Assembly: GCA_013368445.1 (NCBI GenBank)
Contig: JAACJO010000014.1
Span: 1 to 64,000, forward strand
Length of the DNA stretch: 64,000 nucleotides
Direction: 5' to 3'
Source: Leucocoprinus leucothites
Lineage: Eukaryota; Basidiomycota; Agaricomycetes; Agaricales; Agaricaceae
Positions 1-12,681 of this stretch are shown piece after piece. The notes under the pieces were generated by a model, which worked only from the letters and a program-made list of their open reading frames with translations, was not told where the DNA came from and made no database searches. The translations under genes were made by a program, and so were the position numbers. Each line of letters begins with the position of its first letter. Within the stretch, counting starts at the first letter, position 1.

Positions 1-960
1 AATCTCTACATCGGTACTCTTGCCTAGTGTTAATGTTGGAATATTAGTGGTGTGCAATTCAGGCCTGGTGGTGGCCTGCAGCTCCCTGGTGATGAATCCA
101 ATATGACTTCCTAATCTCAGGGGAGAAGAGGTACTACAAGTGCAGGAGTGCAAGGCATCATCCTGCATCCAGTAGAAGGAAAGGCCTGCTGTTATGTATA
201 TTGATTATATCTAGCATTTGTTCCATCTACAATATGAAGTTGATATTAGCTTTACTTAAGTAATATCACAATTATGTTTTCCTTTATTTGTTCTTGTATT
301 TTCTAGTTTGTTTTGACTCATTTACTTTGTCTCATTATGACTTATTATGACTTATTTGGTTTTGTTTATGTTTTGATGACATGTAATTATTAAATATAGT
401 GCAGCTATATTTGGACTTACCTCGTGATCGATCAGATGATCAAAGAAGAACTTCTTTAGAAGAACTTCTAAAGCTTCTTTGACAGATCGCATCTTATATA
501 GTTTAATTAGTGTTAAGGAAGCAGTACACTTCTCTTCTTTCATTAGAAGCTCTTAGCCCTAGTTAATATTAGATACAGACTTGTATTGTATATAAGTCAT
601 TGATATCTACCAAGGAGAAACATCATTTCTACTTGGTTAGGTGGAGACTCAATATGAGCCTTTATCTACACAAAGTCAAATTGAACTTAAGCTCTAAGAT
701 CTCAATTACTGAAGTCTTTACTATTATAATCACCATATTATAACTCTGACTTAGTAAACGACTTTGTCGCTTACTGAGAAGGAGTCCCCTTTGATAAGAT
801 CAACCCAATACTTATCGCGCCAGCTTAGGACCAGGCCGGTGTCACTATAACACCTGCTTTAGTTTCAGTCACTTTCCTCCCCTTGCTATCCCTGAGGCCT
901 GAGAATTGATGCACCTGTCCATGCTTGTTCCCTCTTGCTTGAGTCAACCATAACTTTATC
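1..960 (-). pseudogene. PEX3 relic 1 (5' part), split by a solo LTR
   Basis: Non-coding relic of the peroxisome biogenesis gene PEX3, cut by the left window edge. Bases about 30-190 follow the intact gene at about 40.95-41.12 kb (the 'ctttggtgatgga' stretch, then 'catcctg...gaaagg'). The match resumes after the LTR at about 853-960, corresponding to intact-gene positions about 41.14-41.23 kb (exon 2 start, intron 1 and exon 1). It is also collinear with relic 2 at 15.15-15.55 kb. No reading frame survives, and most CG dinucleotides present in the intact gene are TG or CA here. Orientation matches the membrane-gene copy downstream. The identification is by eye from short matched blocks arranged in order. 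Confidence 0.6.
190..852. mobile_element. Solo LTR of an LTR retrotransposon
   Basis: A 663-bp insertion starts TGTTAT and ends ATAACA, so its termini are a six-base inverted repeat with canonical TG...CA ends. It is flanked by the five-base direct repeat CCTGC (185-189 and 853-857), the length expected for retroviral-type integrase. Removing it rejoins the PEX3 relic with the same order seen in relic 2. It is AT-rich and holds no significant ORF, consistent with a solo LTR left by LTR-LTR recombination. Its family (Gypsy or Copia) cannot be told from the sequence; it is unlike the 247-bp Copia LTRs at 6928 and 12682. Confidence 0.75.
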
Positions 961-1880
961 CTCAGCAAACCAGTGCAGCCCAGTGGGAGGTCACATCTAT
1001 CACTTTTGCTCATGCTGTTACACCTGTCATGTGCCCACCAAAACCTACCATTGCCAACACATTGAACTCTAAGTCTCTGGATGAGCCCTACCGACTTTAC
1101 TTGCACTAGCACCAGCTCAACAACTGGAACTCCCAGTAGATTCCAGTCACAAGCTATATGCTCAACCACCTGCTATCCATGCCTGCATTTTTGGGACATC
1201 CATGGTTTCCACTACCCACCATCAATCACATTGAAGAAAACTGACCCTTCTTTCTGCTTGCAGGAACAATCAGAGGTATGAGCCTACACTCATTTACTGA
1301 GACCTACCCTTAGCCTTTCTATGTTTCTTATAGTTATATCCCAAGTCATGCACATGCATTGGTGGAGATACACCGACTTTACAGACCATATGTGCATTCC
1401 TTCAACGAACCTCAATCCCTAAGAAATCATCAAATGAGGCTCACTTTCAGGCAATACATCAGCTCAGCCCTGTCATAAAAAGGACCTGGCCCATCACACA
1501 GGTCAATCTCCTGTTATGTTGCTATATCACCAATAATCACATATCAGGTATGTCTGGCATGACAGAGTATATCGACAAGACTTCTAAAAGCTTGCATTAG
1601 GCACCCTATGTTGGTTACATCTAAACATTGAACTTGGAGGAGTATTGGATGAGTGTGCTAATAGGGTGAACATGCACCCCACATGAGTCCTTTTGACAAC
1701 TTCTGATGGTCAAATAGCTCTCAGGAATGCATTACAGTGATTAGGATGACACCGCAACTCGTCAACACACTCAACCTGATAGAGTATGATGAAATGCGAT
1801 CCTACTCCTGTACCTCAAGTTGTACAGTCAAGTGAGAGTGTGTGTGAGGAGTATTCAAGGACACCCATGTTACATCACTT
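960..1880. repeat. Block B copy 1 (array spacer repeat)
   Basis: Diverged copy of a spacer that also occurs at 15.55-16.7, 25.16-25.83 and 29.75-30.45 kb, always directly after the 5' end of a PEX3 relic. Shared landmarks are a 'tctccgcatattctc-gaacaatcagag' like stretch (here about 1245-1280), a 'catttgaacattgaacttgg' stretch (about 1617-1637) and the 'cgtcaacacactcaac' stretch (about 1758). No coding potential is consistent between copies. This copy is CpG-poor compared with the copy at 15.55 kb. Confidence 0.55.
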
Positions 1881-4640
1881 GAGTCTTGAATACTGTGGCA
1901 CATATGCCCCATCCACAACACCTCAGCCTTCTGAAGAAAACCATTAACGAAGTACTTCCAAACAGGTGGAAAAGATACTACCCATGAATGCCCACACATC
2001 ACCAAGGACAAAGTGCAAAGTTGCTCCAGCTCATGTGGTCATTGGAATCCTGCTCATTGAGGGCTTCAGGTGTTCTAGCATTTCTGTTATCCAACCAGCC
2101 ATCATTGGCATGATGTTCATTCAAACGAAACTGGCTACTTCATGTATGTCACCTCTATTCCCCCATCTCCTGAATAGAGTTACAACTAGCAAAAACCTAC
2201 AGCCTGGTATTTACACCAGCCCAATTCAGTGTTTCCATAAAGCCTTTCTTTCTTTGCTCCCTATCCTCCATCAACATGCCCAAGAAGGGACACACCATCA
2301 CTTTGTTGAAGTACAAGATGCCCTGGCCTGTTCACTTTAATCAGGGATTTTATTATTCATGGTTGTGATTTACTGTCTTGGGGTCTACAAAATGAGTGCT
2401 TGGCAGTTCTTGCAAGCTCTTTACTTACAACTTCACATCACAATTAATTTTTGCTCTACTCCCGTTATCTGATTCCAAGGAAACAAACAATCAATGCCCT
2501 GTAGTCAACTTATCAATGTGAATTTTCCCCCAAGATATTTTGTTTGATTGGTGTTCATATCTTCCTGTTTGAATAGCTGATTTCTTTTGCGATCGAATCA
2601 CTCATCACTAATGGGTACCACATGCTCAATAGTCCTTGTTCAAACCTTGTCTCTTCAGGTCCAGGCTATGAAGGTATTTATGTTATAAACCAACTCTATC
2701 CTGTTGCTGATACTGAATCTGGACAATGCAATGTAGTCAATGAACGTCATGTCAGGATGTCATTCCACTATTCCTTTGGCCAAATCTAACAAGTGAGTGT
2801 CTCTTCCACGTCCCCATCCTTTCATTTCTCAAACTATTGTAATACAGAATTATGGCATATTCTTCATCCTTTTTCTCTTGTTCTTTGCTGAGTTCAACAC
2901 ACATGCATTTCAAGAGCAGGCCCAAATTGGGTGTGGTTGAAGAAGCAGTTGTTAGATTGGATGAAGAGATGAGGGCTATGAATGAAGAAACTACCATATC
3001 TGGTAATAGAAGTCCAAGGAAGAGCAGCAGGAAGACACACTGAAGATAGCAAACTAATTTCTTGGCGACACATGAATTATGTTAGTTTCACCAGGAGGGA
3101 CGAGATGCACAAGCTGACATCAGTGATGGGCAAATCTGGGATTGGCAATGTGCTTTTGTTTTTATCCAGACTTCAACCCAATTGGCTTGCTAAGAATTGG
3201 ATAGACAATATTGTGGGATATTTAAGCTGAACAGGTTGGCACTGGTGTTGTTACAGACAATTGGTGTTTCATTGGACAGCCACTTCTAGCAGCTTATATC
3301 AGCTATTGTCAGTAGTGTGTGAACCTATGAGTAGTGTTAGAAGCTCTTTTGGGGAATCCAAACTCTATAGCTGCATTACCAAACATGCATTAGTGAGCTG
3401 TCAATACTGGAGGTCTACAGAGATGAGCTACAGGAGAGAGAATGACCAACTCAGCACCTGAAATAAACTCATTGAAATGGAGCATGGTGCTGACTTTGGG
3501 CAGACTCAGTGAGGTCAAATCCCTGCAACCATCATCCATTGGTCACAAGCTTGGTGGGATAATCCTGACTGACATTGCACATACTGAATATGTCATATTC
3601 TCAATGATACTGAGTGGAGTATTGTGGTACCGATGAACATGCCTGAACCATGGTTAAGCTCTGCTTCAGGCTCCCACTCCATATTCAACTCCAGTTCCAC
3701 TAGCACTCACTCTGCACCTAAGTATCAGACACATATGATCACTGAGATCTTGCCATTGGTCACAATCTGAAACTGGTCAACCCATTCTGATTTGAACATT
3801 TGAACACAATGCTGTGGGTTTCAGCCAATGCAGTAGCTTGTGCACTCAGTGCTTTGTTTTTTCATAGTAGGAGACACAATGTACCTTGTAACTGATTCCT
3901 ATTAGCATGAGTTGAATCCTGATAACTCTCTCAGATTGGTGAGGAAGGCAGGATCAAGATGTATATGTATGAGGCACAAAATTTGTCCGGTTAACAATCC
4001 AGCTTGAGGTGCTGTATGTTTTCTCTATATCCAAATGTTGCTTCTGGGGGATAGAGGAACAGCTCCCATATGAGCATGGGTAGTAACTTCAGTCAGGTTG
4101 CCCTTACATTGTTTCTATTGTTTTGTCGCAATTCCAAGATGGCTCCATCATGACAACCTGGTTCAATTTTATTTTTTGCCTCAACTGTTTGACATTGGAC
4201 TTGAGTATATATGTAATCACACTGATTCCATAGATTTGTACTAACTTGTATTTGTCTCCTTTAGTTCTCCAAGTTTGACGCTCAGCTGGTCCTTACCTCG
4301 AACATATAGAGCTTCCTGAATAGGTCCCATGACACTCACAGTGAACTTAGAATGAGTGATCTGCTGCAAATGGTTCATAGGGTGAGCCACTGATCACTTG
4401 CTGAGTTAAAATCCACAGGTCATGCCCTTCCTGGTAAATTATTGCAATATCAGATTGCTCATCATTGACTATGTATGTATTCTACTACAGTTAGCATGGG
4501 TCAACCATAGCTGTACAGGACTCGACATTGATCATGAGATAGTGAAATCAGTATGAGATACATCATTTACATGGGATGGCAGTGAGTTGGTATTGATGAA
4601 AAAGGCCAGAACATTGAACATTGAGTCACACCAATCCTGG
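1880..4640. other. Gene-free, CpG-poor interval
   Basis: No coding region is recognised in these 2.8 kb. Short ORFs (for example 1966-2340 and 2852-3043, plus strand) show no domain and no codon bias I can recognise. The corresponding stretch in the other array units is only a few hundred bases, so some of this is probably inserted material, but I could not find terminal repeats or a target duplication. Confidence 0.5.
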
Positions 4641-4659
4641 CACCTAAACAACTACACAG

Positions 4660-6776
4660 TGGATGGGTGACCGCACATCAACAGTGATGAAGGTGCATGC
4701 TCTTGCATCTTGTCAGTTGTGAGAGCATCTTGGCTCAGATTTGACTTATCACTATTGACATCCATCAGGTGCTCCTGCAACAATGCAATTATTCAAGCTT
4801 GTTCTTCTGCCGATATATCATGATCCCCTTTGACTAGGGAAACTCGATGGCCTGAGAATGCATGGACCAAGCCATAGATGGAGAGTGGTTTGATGTCTGA
4901 TATAGAGTCTACTTTAGTTACATATATCATTATAGTTAATACAAAATATAGCTTACCAAAAAGGACTAATAACAAGATACCCCCGAAAATAGCAGCATAG
5001 AGACCACTGACAAATGTCCAAGCACCACCAAGGGATGCAACACCACTCCAAACTGTGGCACCATAAGAATCCTGTTCATGAAAGGCTTGAAGCACAACCT
5101 CATCCAGTAATCTCATCCATATTGTTGCAGTTGTGCTTTCCTTCCCAGAGAAATTGCATGAGTTGAGTTGGCTATGGTAGGAAGATGAGAAGTTATATGG
5201 ATCTGGTGTTAATGATTGGAAATGGGTTGCATAGAAATCTCTATACTTCAGGTGTCTGAGTCAGCTGAGGTCACTCTAATATCAGGAGCAAGCTTACTTT
5301 TAGAAATCCCATAGCTGCAGCTGCGGTATTGGACACACAGCTGTGGCCAGTGAGAACTGGATACCCACAGAGATGCATTCCTAGAGAAAGGATTACAGGC
5401 TCGGCAACTGTAGCCAAGTCGTTTTCGAAATTATCTGTCTGCCCAAGGTAGAGTAGGACTTCAAGAGGCACTGGGGACTGCTGTTGGAATCTCACCACCA
5501 GACCCATGAAGTTCAGTGTGATCATTGTATGACTTTTGTGAAAGAGATCAATAGCCAAAAAATGGTCATCAGAGTCATAGAGCAGAGGACAGGAAATCCA
5601 CAAAGGTAATGAGTCCATCACAGTGCAATCTAATTAAATCAGTGATAGCAAGTGTATTTGGTGGATGTACCTACTAGGGTTTGAACCACAACACACTGGT
5701 GGAAATGAGAGGTACAGAAGATCATTAATCGTTGTGTTTGGTTTGAGGTGCTCAGAACTTGAGCTATCTACATCTGGAATTGACTGAACCAAAGAAAGAT
5801 TGATAAATGCACATCGGAAAGGATAATTTTACATACAAGATACAATGAGTCAAAGTGATATTGACCTTGGGTATCCATCCTGGAGTTCTAGATGGAAGTT
5901 CTGCTAGCACTGGTGGAATCATAACTTGGTCAAACTACAGTCAAATAGCTCAATAATGCGAGCAGTGAAAACAAGGATAGGTTCGCACTTCCACCTTGTG
6001 CAGCTCAGGAGAGCATTGTATTAGACCTGGTTTGAAGCCAATCAGTTACTGTGAAATAAAGTCCACTATAAAATCTGACCTGAACTGTTGCCTCCATGGT
6101 GTTACACCCATGAGTATTGTCCATCGATTCATGTACAGAGTACAACCAGGGTAACAAGACCAGATTTTGTAGGGTTTTATGAGGCTCTGCCAGCCAGCTT
6201 GCCAGAGCTTGCAGGCTAGGTAAAAAAGGATGAATGCATACAAAAGAGCAAGAGCAACCAAAAGGAGGATCTCAATTCACAAATCTGCTGACTCTCTCAA
6301 ACCTTTCATATATTGAGGATAAAATATTGAAGGACTGGACCATTGTCCCCAGAAGTGGTTGAAGATATAAGGATAAGAAACCAGGAGGATTACTAGAAAG
6401 AGATATAAATTTATGGCATATATAAAGCTTCTCAAGGCCAGCTTACCTATTACTAGCTCAATCAGACTATACAGGATTTCGATACCTGCTATCCAGAACT
6501 TTGGCAGTTTAACCCTGTGTTATGTTCTCATTGAGTTGAACTCCTGTTGATCTCTGCACCCTCACCTCCATATGTTGTGTAGCAAATGGAGATTATTGGG
6601 ATATAATTCCCTGCAAGCCTCCCAACTAAAGATAAAGGATCATTTTCCATCATACCCGTGAATGTGGATTGGTTGGGGAGGTATATTGAAAATATAATCA
6701 GATAGGTAATTGAAACTGCAAGAGATGTTCGAAGTGCATATAGAATCCAAGAGGGGGGCTTGGCTGAGGGGCTCAT
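4660..6776 (-). pseudogene. Array membrane-protein gene, copy 1 (decayed)
   Basis: Pseudogene of the family best preserved at 17250-19420. The N-terminus begins MSPSAKPPSWILYALRTSL at 6776, followed by hydrophobic segments, the conserved TPWR loop (about 6070-6100), a luminal or extracellular domain (5271-5621), a last membrane segment with GGAWTF near 5030, and the tail motif KPLSIYGLVH near 4870. Several in-frame stops sit where relatives have arginine codons. In the sixth hydrophobic segment (about 5905-6030) CGA, CGA and CGG of copy 5 read TGA, TGA and TAG. In the tail, the arginine of EEQAR is TGA (about 4790). These are C-to-T or G-to-A changes at CpG sites. The Copia element is inserted about 150 bp upstream of the start codon. 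Confidence 0.75.
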
Positions 6777-6927
6777 GGAGAAGGAAGGGAAGAATGACCA
6801 AAAAAATTATTTTACCTGGTATATATGGACAAAGCAGCATATCCAAACTTGGAATAATGAACTCTGGGCTTTGGGAGATCTGTGTAGTCTCAGCACAAGA
6901 TGTCCATGTGCCTCACGCATTTGGCCA

Positions 6928-7174
6928 TGTTCATGCTATAGTCAAGGACAATTCAGTCCTCAGTGTAGGGGAAACAACTTTATAATGTACCTATAGTCAA
7001 GGACAATTCACTACATGATAGTTAGTATGGGTACTCGACATAAGGGGAAAATACTCATGTCCTCAGTGTAGGGGAAACAACTGAGTACATGAGTATATAT
7101 GGATGTACTTATATACATGATAAACAAATGTATAAACATCACATGACTGCGATGATCGAAGCTTTCATTCAACA
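6928..7174 (-). repeat. Copia 3' LTR
   Basis: 247 bp, TGTTCA...CAACA. It is the 3' LTR because the coding strand is minus. Inside, the motif 'tatagtcaaggacaattca' occurs twice (about 6937 and 6981), and 'cctcagtgtaggggaaacaa' also occurs twice (about 6958 and 7050). Relative to the other LTR it has TG or CA where that copy has CG at three sites. Confidence 0.93.
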
Positions 7175-7190
7175 TACCCCCAAAGTGAAG
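7175..7190 (-). promoter_or_regulatory. Copia polypurine tract
   Basis: On the minus strand the bases just before the 3' LTR read CTTTGGGGGTA, a purine-rich run in the position of the plus-strand primer. Assigned by position and composition only. Confidence 0.55.
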
Positions 7191-7244
7191 TGAAAGAAAG
7201 GAATGCAAGGGAAGTGGATAATGAATGAGAAGAATAAAAAATGA

Positions 7245-10200
7245 TTAAGGAATTTCCTTTACTCCTAATGTATCCCTGTGTTTCTCAAAAATAGGACAAG
7301 GTAGTGGCTTGGTGAATATATCAGCTGGCATGTCAGCTGTGGGGATCCATGACGTCGAAAGTTCCTTGCCCATGTATTGACAAAGGAAATGGTGGCAGAT
7401 ATTGATATGTTTGTTGTGGGCAGTGATTGATTCGGTGTTGGCTATGGAGATTGTAGCTTGGTTGTCACACAGGATGGGGTAGGAAACAGGTATTTGAATG
7501 TGTAGGATGATGAGTAACATATGTAACCACAGTGCTTCTTTTACAGCATGGGTGAGGGCATAGTATTCAGCTTTGGCTGAAGACAGTGCGACAGACTTCT
7601 GCTTGATGGCGGACTATGAGACGCAACTGCCTAGGAAAAAGAAATAGAACTCTGCAATGCTTCTTCTGTCATGTTTGTCAGAAGCCCAGTCAGAGTCCGA
7701 GAAGCCACTGTGTTGGATATATCCATGAATCACTGTTGGTAACTCCTCTCCAGTCCTCCCAAACACCATTCCATGCTGTCTAGTTGATACAATATACCTC
7801 AGGACTCCCTTTGCAGCAAGTAGGTGTGTTCAAGTGGGATTTGAATTGTGCTGACCGAGTGCCATGCAAGCATATGCAATATCAGGATGGGTACAAATAG
7901 CGAGATATAGGAGACTCCCTACAAGACTTTGATATTTGATCTTCAAGTCGTCATCAGATACAGTTGGTACAGAACCTTGAGGTGCAGGCTTCATCTCGGA
8001 GATTTGGCGATCAAGTGGGACAGATTGCAGTGTAGCTTATGTCATATTCCAATCTTCCAATAGTTCTACAATAAAAGTCTCTTGGGACAACCATATAGTC
8101 TTCTGATGACAGTCCCTAATAATCGTGCATCCCAGATAGAGCTGAGTCGAACCAAGGTCAATAATAGTAAGGCATTCCTGAAGTCGACCAATGAACCAGA
8201 AATATAGTTCCTTGTTTGAGGCGGCAGTGAGTCCATCATCAACATGAACTGGCACAAAAAGTCATAAAACACTGCTGTCCTTTGGCATTGAGATGGAAGG
8301 GTGAGGTGGTTCGTTCCATTCTCCATAAAAGAAGGCATGGTTGACATCACAACAGGTCATACCAATTTCAGTCATAACAGCCAAAACGAGCTGATAGAAC
8401 TCATATGCAGCTTGACATAGGCTGTATAATGCAACCTTGAGTTTCAGTACGAGGAGAGGGTTGTTAAGTGGAAAGCCAGGAATCTGTCAGATGTAAATGT
8501 CACAAGTCAGATGGGCATGCAAGAACACTGTTTTACAGTCCCATCCAAAAAGCTCCAGATGTTGTACCGCTGCGAGAGTGAGCACCACTCTGATGTTAGC
8601 CATCTTTGCCACTGGTGCATATGTCTCTCCATAATCCTCTGGTCTCTGACTGTAGCCCTTTGCCACCAAACGACCCTTCTCTTCCCCTTCCTTTGGTTCT
8701 CCCAAGTTGGTATACTTATATGCAAACACCCACTGTACATCAATTGCCAATCTCCCATCAGGCAAAGGACAAGGTGTGAATGCTCCCATCTTTACCAAAC
8801 TCTCATGTTCTCTCTCCATTGCCGCTCTCCACATCTTCCAGTCTGAATGTTTCTGTGCTTTGAAGTATGTGTCTGGTGCTTTTGTGTAACCATAGGATGT
8901 TGTCATTAGGATCATTGGAATTGGCTGCTCAAGGCTGATAACCTCAATAAAATGTGCTTCGCTAGCTTTGAATGCCTCCTGCGAGAACTCGGACATATAT
9001 TGGTCATGCACAATCTCCTTGAGTGCACCAAAAGCAGCCAATGATTGAATATTCTCCACTGTAAAACGAGGATTGCTGCCAATCCCTTTGCATTTTTCAC
9101 AGATATTGGCATGATCAGTTACTGTTTTGTCAAAGATGTCACCCTTTGCAATATGTGTGGAACGTCGAGGTTGCTGAGTGTCAATCCCATCACCCCCATC
9201 CAGAGAATCCAGAAAAACAATTGACCTTGGCACCCCCAGTCAGCCTGGACAACATTCATCAAACACCACATTGGCAGAGAAGTCATACTTTCCAGTGAGA
9301 GATCTCACATGATAGCCCAAGTGACCCTCTTCATAACCCATGAATATCACCTGATATCGGCGGGGTCCAGCTTTGGTGCATTTTTTGGGTGGAATGATGG
9401 GAAAGTAAATACACCCCCATATCTAAAGATGTGACAAATCCGGTATAGAACAAAAGATGACTTCAAACAGTGTTTTATCAGCAGGTAACGTAGTTGTAGG
9501 CAAATGATTGTGTAAGTATTGGACAGTCAAAATGGCATCACCCCAGAATGTATCAGGTAAGCCAGAAGCAGCTAACAAGGTTTGACATCCATCTTCCAGG
9601 GTGTGAATATACCATTCTGCCTTCCCATTCTGGTGATGAGCATATGGAGCAACAACCTGAAGGAGGACACCTGAACGATGTAGGAGAGAGCCAAGACAGC
9701 TGAGTCAAAGCTCCTTGGCACTGTCCATATGCACACTCTTGATAACAGTGCTGCATTGTGTCTCCAAAAAGGCCTTTGTATTCTGATAGATGTCATAAGC
9801 ATCAAATTTGCAATCTATAAGAGCACAGAAACCAAAGTTCGAAAAATCATCCAGAATGGCAAATGCATAAAGTGCCTTCAAAGGAGTAGCAACAGGCCAC
9901 GGACCACAGATGTCAATGTGCAGCAGTCCCCCAACTGCTATAGCACGATTACCCTTGTAGGGATGTGACTGCTGAGCCCCTTTCCCAATAACACAAGATG
10001 GACAGATCTCACGGATGAAAGATCCTTCATATGAAATGCCTTTTGCATAATGTCAAGTAAGTAGAGACTGTGTAGCATCAAAGCCCAAATGACCCAAATG
10101 CTGATGCCAGATCTCAGGCAAAAGGGTCGGAGTAGCAGCCAGAACAAGGCCATCCCTAGAAGAGTCCAGCATGTTGATGTAATCGCAGACAAGATATGAT

Positions 10201-10787
10201 AGGCCTGCATGAAGGGCTGTAGGAACAACCAAAGGAATGTGTTGACCAGGCAGAGTTAGAGTCAGAGTAGCTGAGTCACCGGCTCTGAATCTGCATTCAA
10301 TACCCCTGGATGCCAAACGAGTGACCAAGAGAATGTTGCAGGGTACATCTGGAGCAAATAAGCAGTCCTTCAAGGTGAGTTGGACAATATCACCCCCAGG
10401 TTGGATAAGAAGCCAGACATTGCCATGGCCCTGTATCTCCAGTAGCGAGCTATTTGCTGTGGTGACTGGAAGTGAATAGGATGCATCCAAAGTGCAAAAT
10501 AAATCTCGATCACCAAACACATGGTAGGTAGAGCCAGAGTCAAGCATCACATGAAATGTCCCAGAGAAAGAAAGGTTGTGTGAAGGAGAACCATCATCAT
10601 CCAACATGGCAGATCTCACAGAATCAGGCGAGAGATACGAGGAAGATGCGAAGTCTGTATTGAGAGATATGGGAAATACAACATTGACATGACCATCACC
10701 CAGTTTGTCTGGCTCCTTCACACCCCCATCCTCAACACTGCCATTCTCATAGGCTTCATCCAGGTCAAAATTGTTCCCCTGAGTCAT
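7245..10787 (-). pseudogene. Copia pol: protease, integrase, RT, RNase H (broken)
   Basis: Polyprotein remnant. The protease motif DSGSTYHVF lies near 10540. A pre-integrase zinc motif follows (WHQHLGH near 10100, then ICPSC near 9995), then the integrase core start HIDICGP near 9910. The RT N-terminal part is in a 248-codon open stretch at 8487-9233 with LVAKGYSQR and YAPVAK. The RT catalytic box reads VHVDDG near 8240, with the two aspartates kept. RNase H is at 7245-7520 with CDNQATISIANTE and the terminal ADIFTKPL motif. Stops (for example a TGA near 10053) and frame changes separate these blocks. The order PR-IN-RT-RH identifies Copia. Confidence 0.88.
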
Positions 10788-10799
10788 GTAGACATGAGC

Positions 10800-12561
10800 T
10801 CAAGAGTGACCTGCAGTCTGACTACCCTTAGTAAGAGACCAGCATGATTCCTCAGGACCGGGATGACACTTCCCACAGTTCTTGCAATCTATATAGGCCT
10901 GGCGAGTAGTGGAAGCAGATATTGACAAATTTGGTTTCAAAGATGAAGGAACCTGAGTAGTATGCATCTGTGCAGATTGTCCAGCATTTGGAGGTTGCCA
11001 ATCAGACAGTTTGAAACCATGAAGCGATGCCAGAATGAGCAGTTCATCCACAACCTCAAAGAAGTATGACGGAGGTTGATCTTGGTTCTTGGCAACACTT
11101 TGCAGCACTTCTGACTTGGAGAGTAGAATAGGTCCTGCACTTGGTAGAGGTTCAAAGAAAGTCGTAATTGCGACAGAGGTCTTGAGATGTACACAATACT
11201 CAGATAAGCAAATACGTCCAAAATCGGTCTTCCAGCATGTGCAGTACTGATGTAAGTCTCCATTTGGTCGAACCTGGCAGAGGACATCCCAGATTTCTTT
11301 ACCACCAACCTAATCCCTCTTAGCATACATCTTGCGAAGGACATTATAAATCTCCTGGGACATAGCATTCTTGACCATAGCAATGGATCCAGAGACAGAT
11401 GTTGACAATTTGTTGAGCAGGATGTGCTTCACCTGTGCATCATTACAACACCAGGCATTTGCCAATTCCAGCTCTTCATCTGATGGGTATTGACCAAGAA
11501 TGGGCCTGAATTGTGGGATGACCGTCTGGTCAAGTTGGTCAAACTCCGGGTCCCAGATATAGCCAATATAACCAGCACCCTCCAAGAATGAATGAATAAT
11601 ATCATCCCAAAACTCGAAATTGGACACATCCTCAAGAGGCACAATGTGTGAAATAGAGGTGACACAACGTGGTAAAGGTGAAATGAAAGAAGAAGAAACA
11701 GAGAAAGAAGGGTTTGCAGGCAAAAAGGTGCACACGGGTTGAACAGGAATATTATAAGGTGGCGCATCGTACTTAGGGGGAAAAAGAGGTTGGATATAAG
11801 TGGGAGGAAGAGATTGAGGGAAATAATGATCATGAAGGGAATAAAAAGGATTTCGTGATTGGGCACCTGCCTGGGTTCGGCCAGGACTAGCTTGGGCATT
11901 ATCATACATATTACGGGCATTTATACCCACCTGGGTTTGGCCAGGATTGGCTCTGACTCCGCTGTACATGTTATGAGCGCAAAAGTTATTTGACAGATAG
12001 TTTACACCTGCCTTGGGATTGACCAGAGTTGATGTTAATATTATGAGTGGCTACCTCATCAGGTGAAGGGAGAGAAAAATGAGGCTGGCAATAAGATGTA
12101 TGGGGATTGGGAATGTCACAATGTAGTTGTTCTCGAGGCAAAGGACAATTCTCAACACTCCTGCCAGGAGCACAACCTCAATAACTATGTGACGACTTGT
12201 GATAACCATTACTCCCATTAGGAGATTGAGTGTATGCATGAGTGAAGGGATTATTCCCCTTGCAAGTCTGCTGAGGTCCCCTCAAAGGACCCTGTTGCAC
12301 AGATGGCTGTAATGCTGGTGAATTATAATGTCATGAATTTGGATTCAATGGTTGAATATTCTCCATGGAATTTTGAACGAGATAAACAGAATCAAAAGAA
12401 GAAATTTCGAAATGGGGATTGTGCATTGGGGGGCCGCCAGAGTGGTATTCCTGGTCGGACAAGTCTGCATTATAGGAATCAGAGTCTCTATTGTTGTGAT
12501 GTTGTTGAGGTGGCATAGGTGGTGTAGGTAATGCATATCGTCGACCTTGCTGTGTCGCCAT
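10800..12561 (-). pseudogene. Copia gag (broken)
   Basis: Gag remnant. It starts MATQQGRRYALPTPPMPPQQ at 12561 and is in several frames by 10800. A variant zinc knuckle CKNCGKCHPGPEESCW near 10870 has spacing unlike the canonical CX2CX4HX4C. The 11310-11969 segment contains proline-rich sequence followed by a helical capsid-like part (FWDDIIHSFLEGAGYIGYIW). Frame breaks between about 11300 and 12330 make it non-functional. It lies directly downstream of the 5' LTR and primer-binding site. Confidence 0.75.
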
Positions 12562-12660
12562 ATCGTCTCATATATGTGTCATGAATCTGTGTAAAAATAT
12601 ATGTGCAATCTCTGTATCAGTAGTTGCAAGTACCAGAGTTGTTGTCCAAACACATGGCAG

Positions 12661-12681
12661 GGCTACACGGGGCCCATAACC
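12661..12681 (-). promoter_or_regulatory. Copia primer-binding site
   Basis: Abutting the 5' LTR, the minus strand reads GGTTATGGGCCCCGTG. This resembles the complement of the anticodon stem-loop of initiator tRNA-Met rather than of a tRNA 3' end. Priming by an internally cleaved initiator-Met half-tRNA is known for Drosophila copia and some relatives, so the same mechanism is inferred here. Confidence 0.6.

Noticed and set aside
8487..9233. 248-codon ORF as a standalone host gene
   Set aside because: It is the N-terminal reverse-transcriptase part of the Copia element (LVAKGYSQR, YAPVAK) and lies inside its LTR borders.
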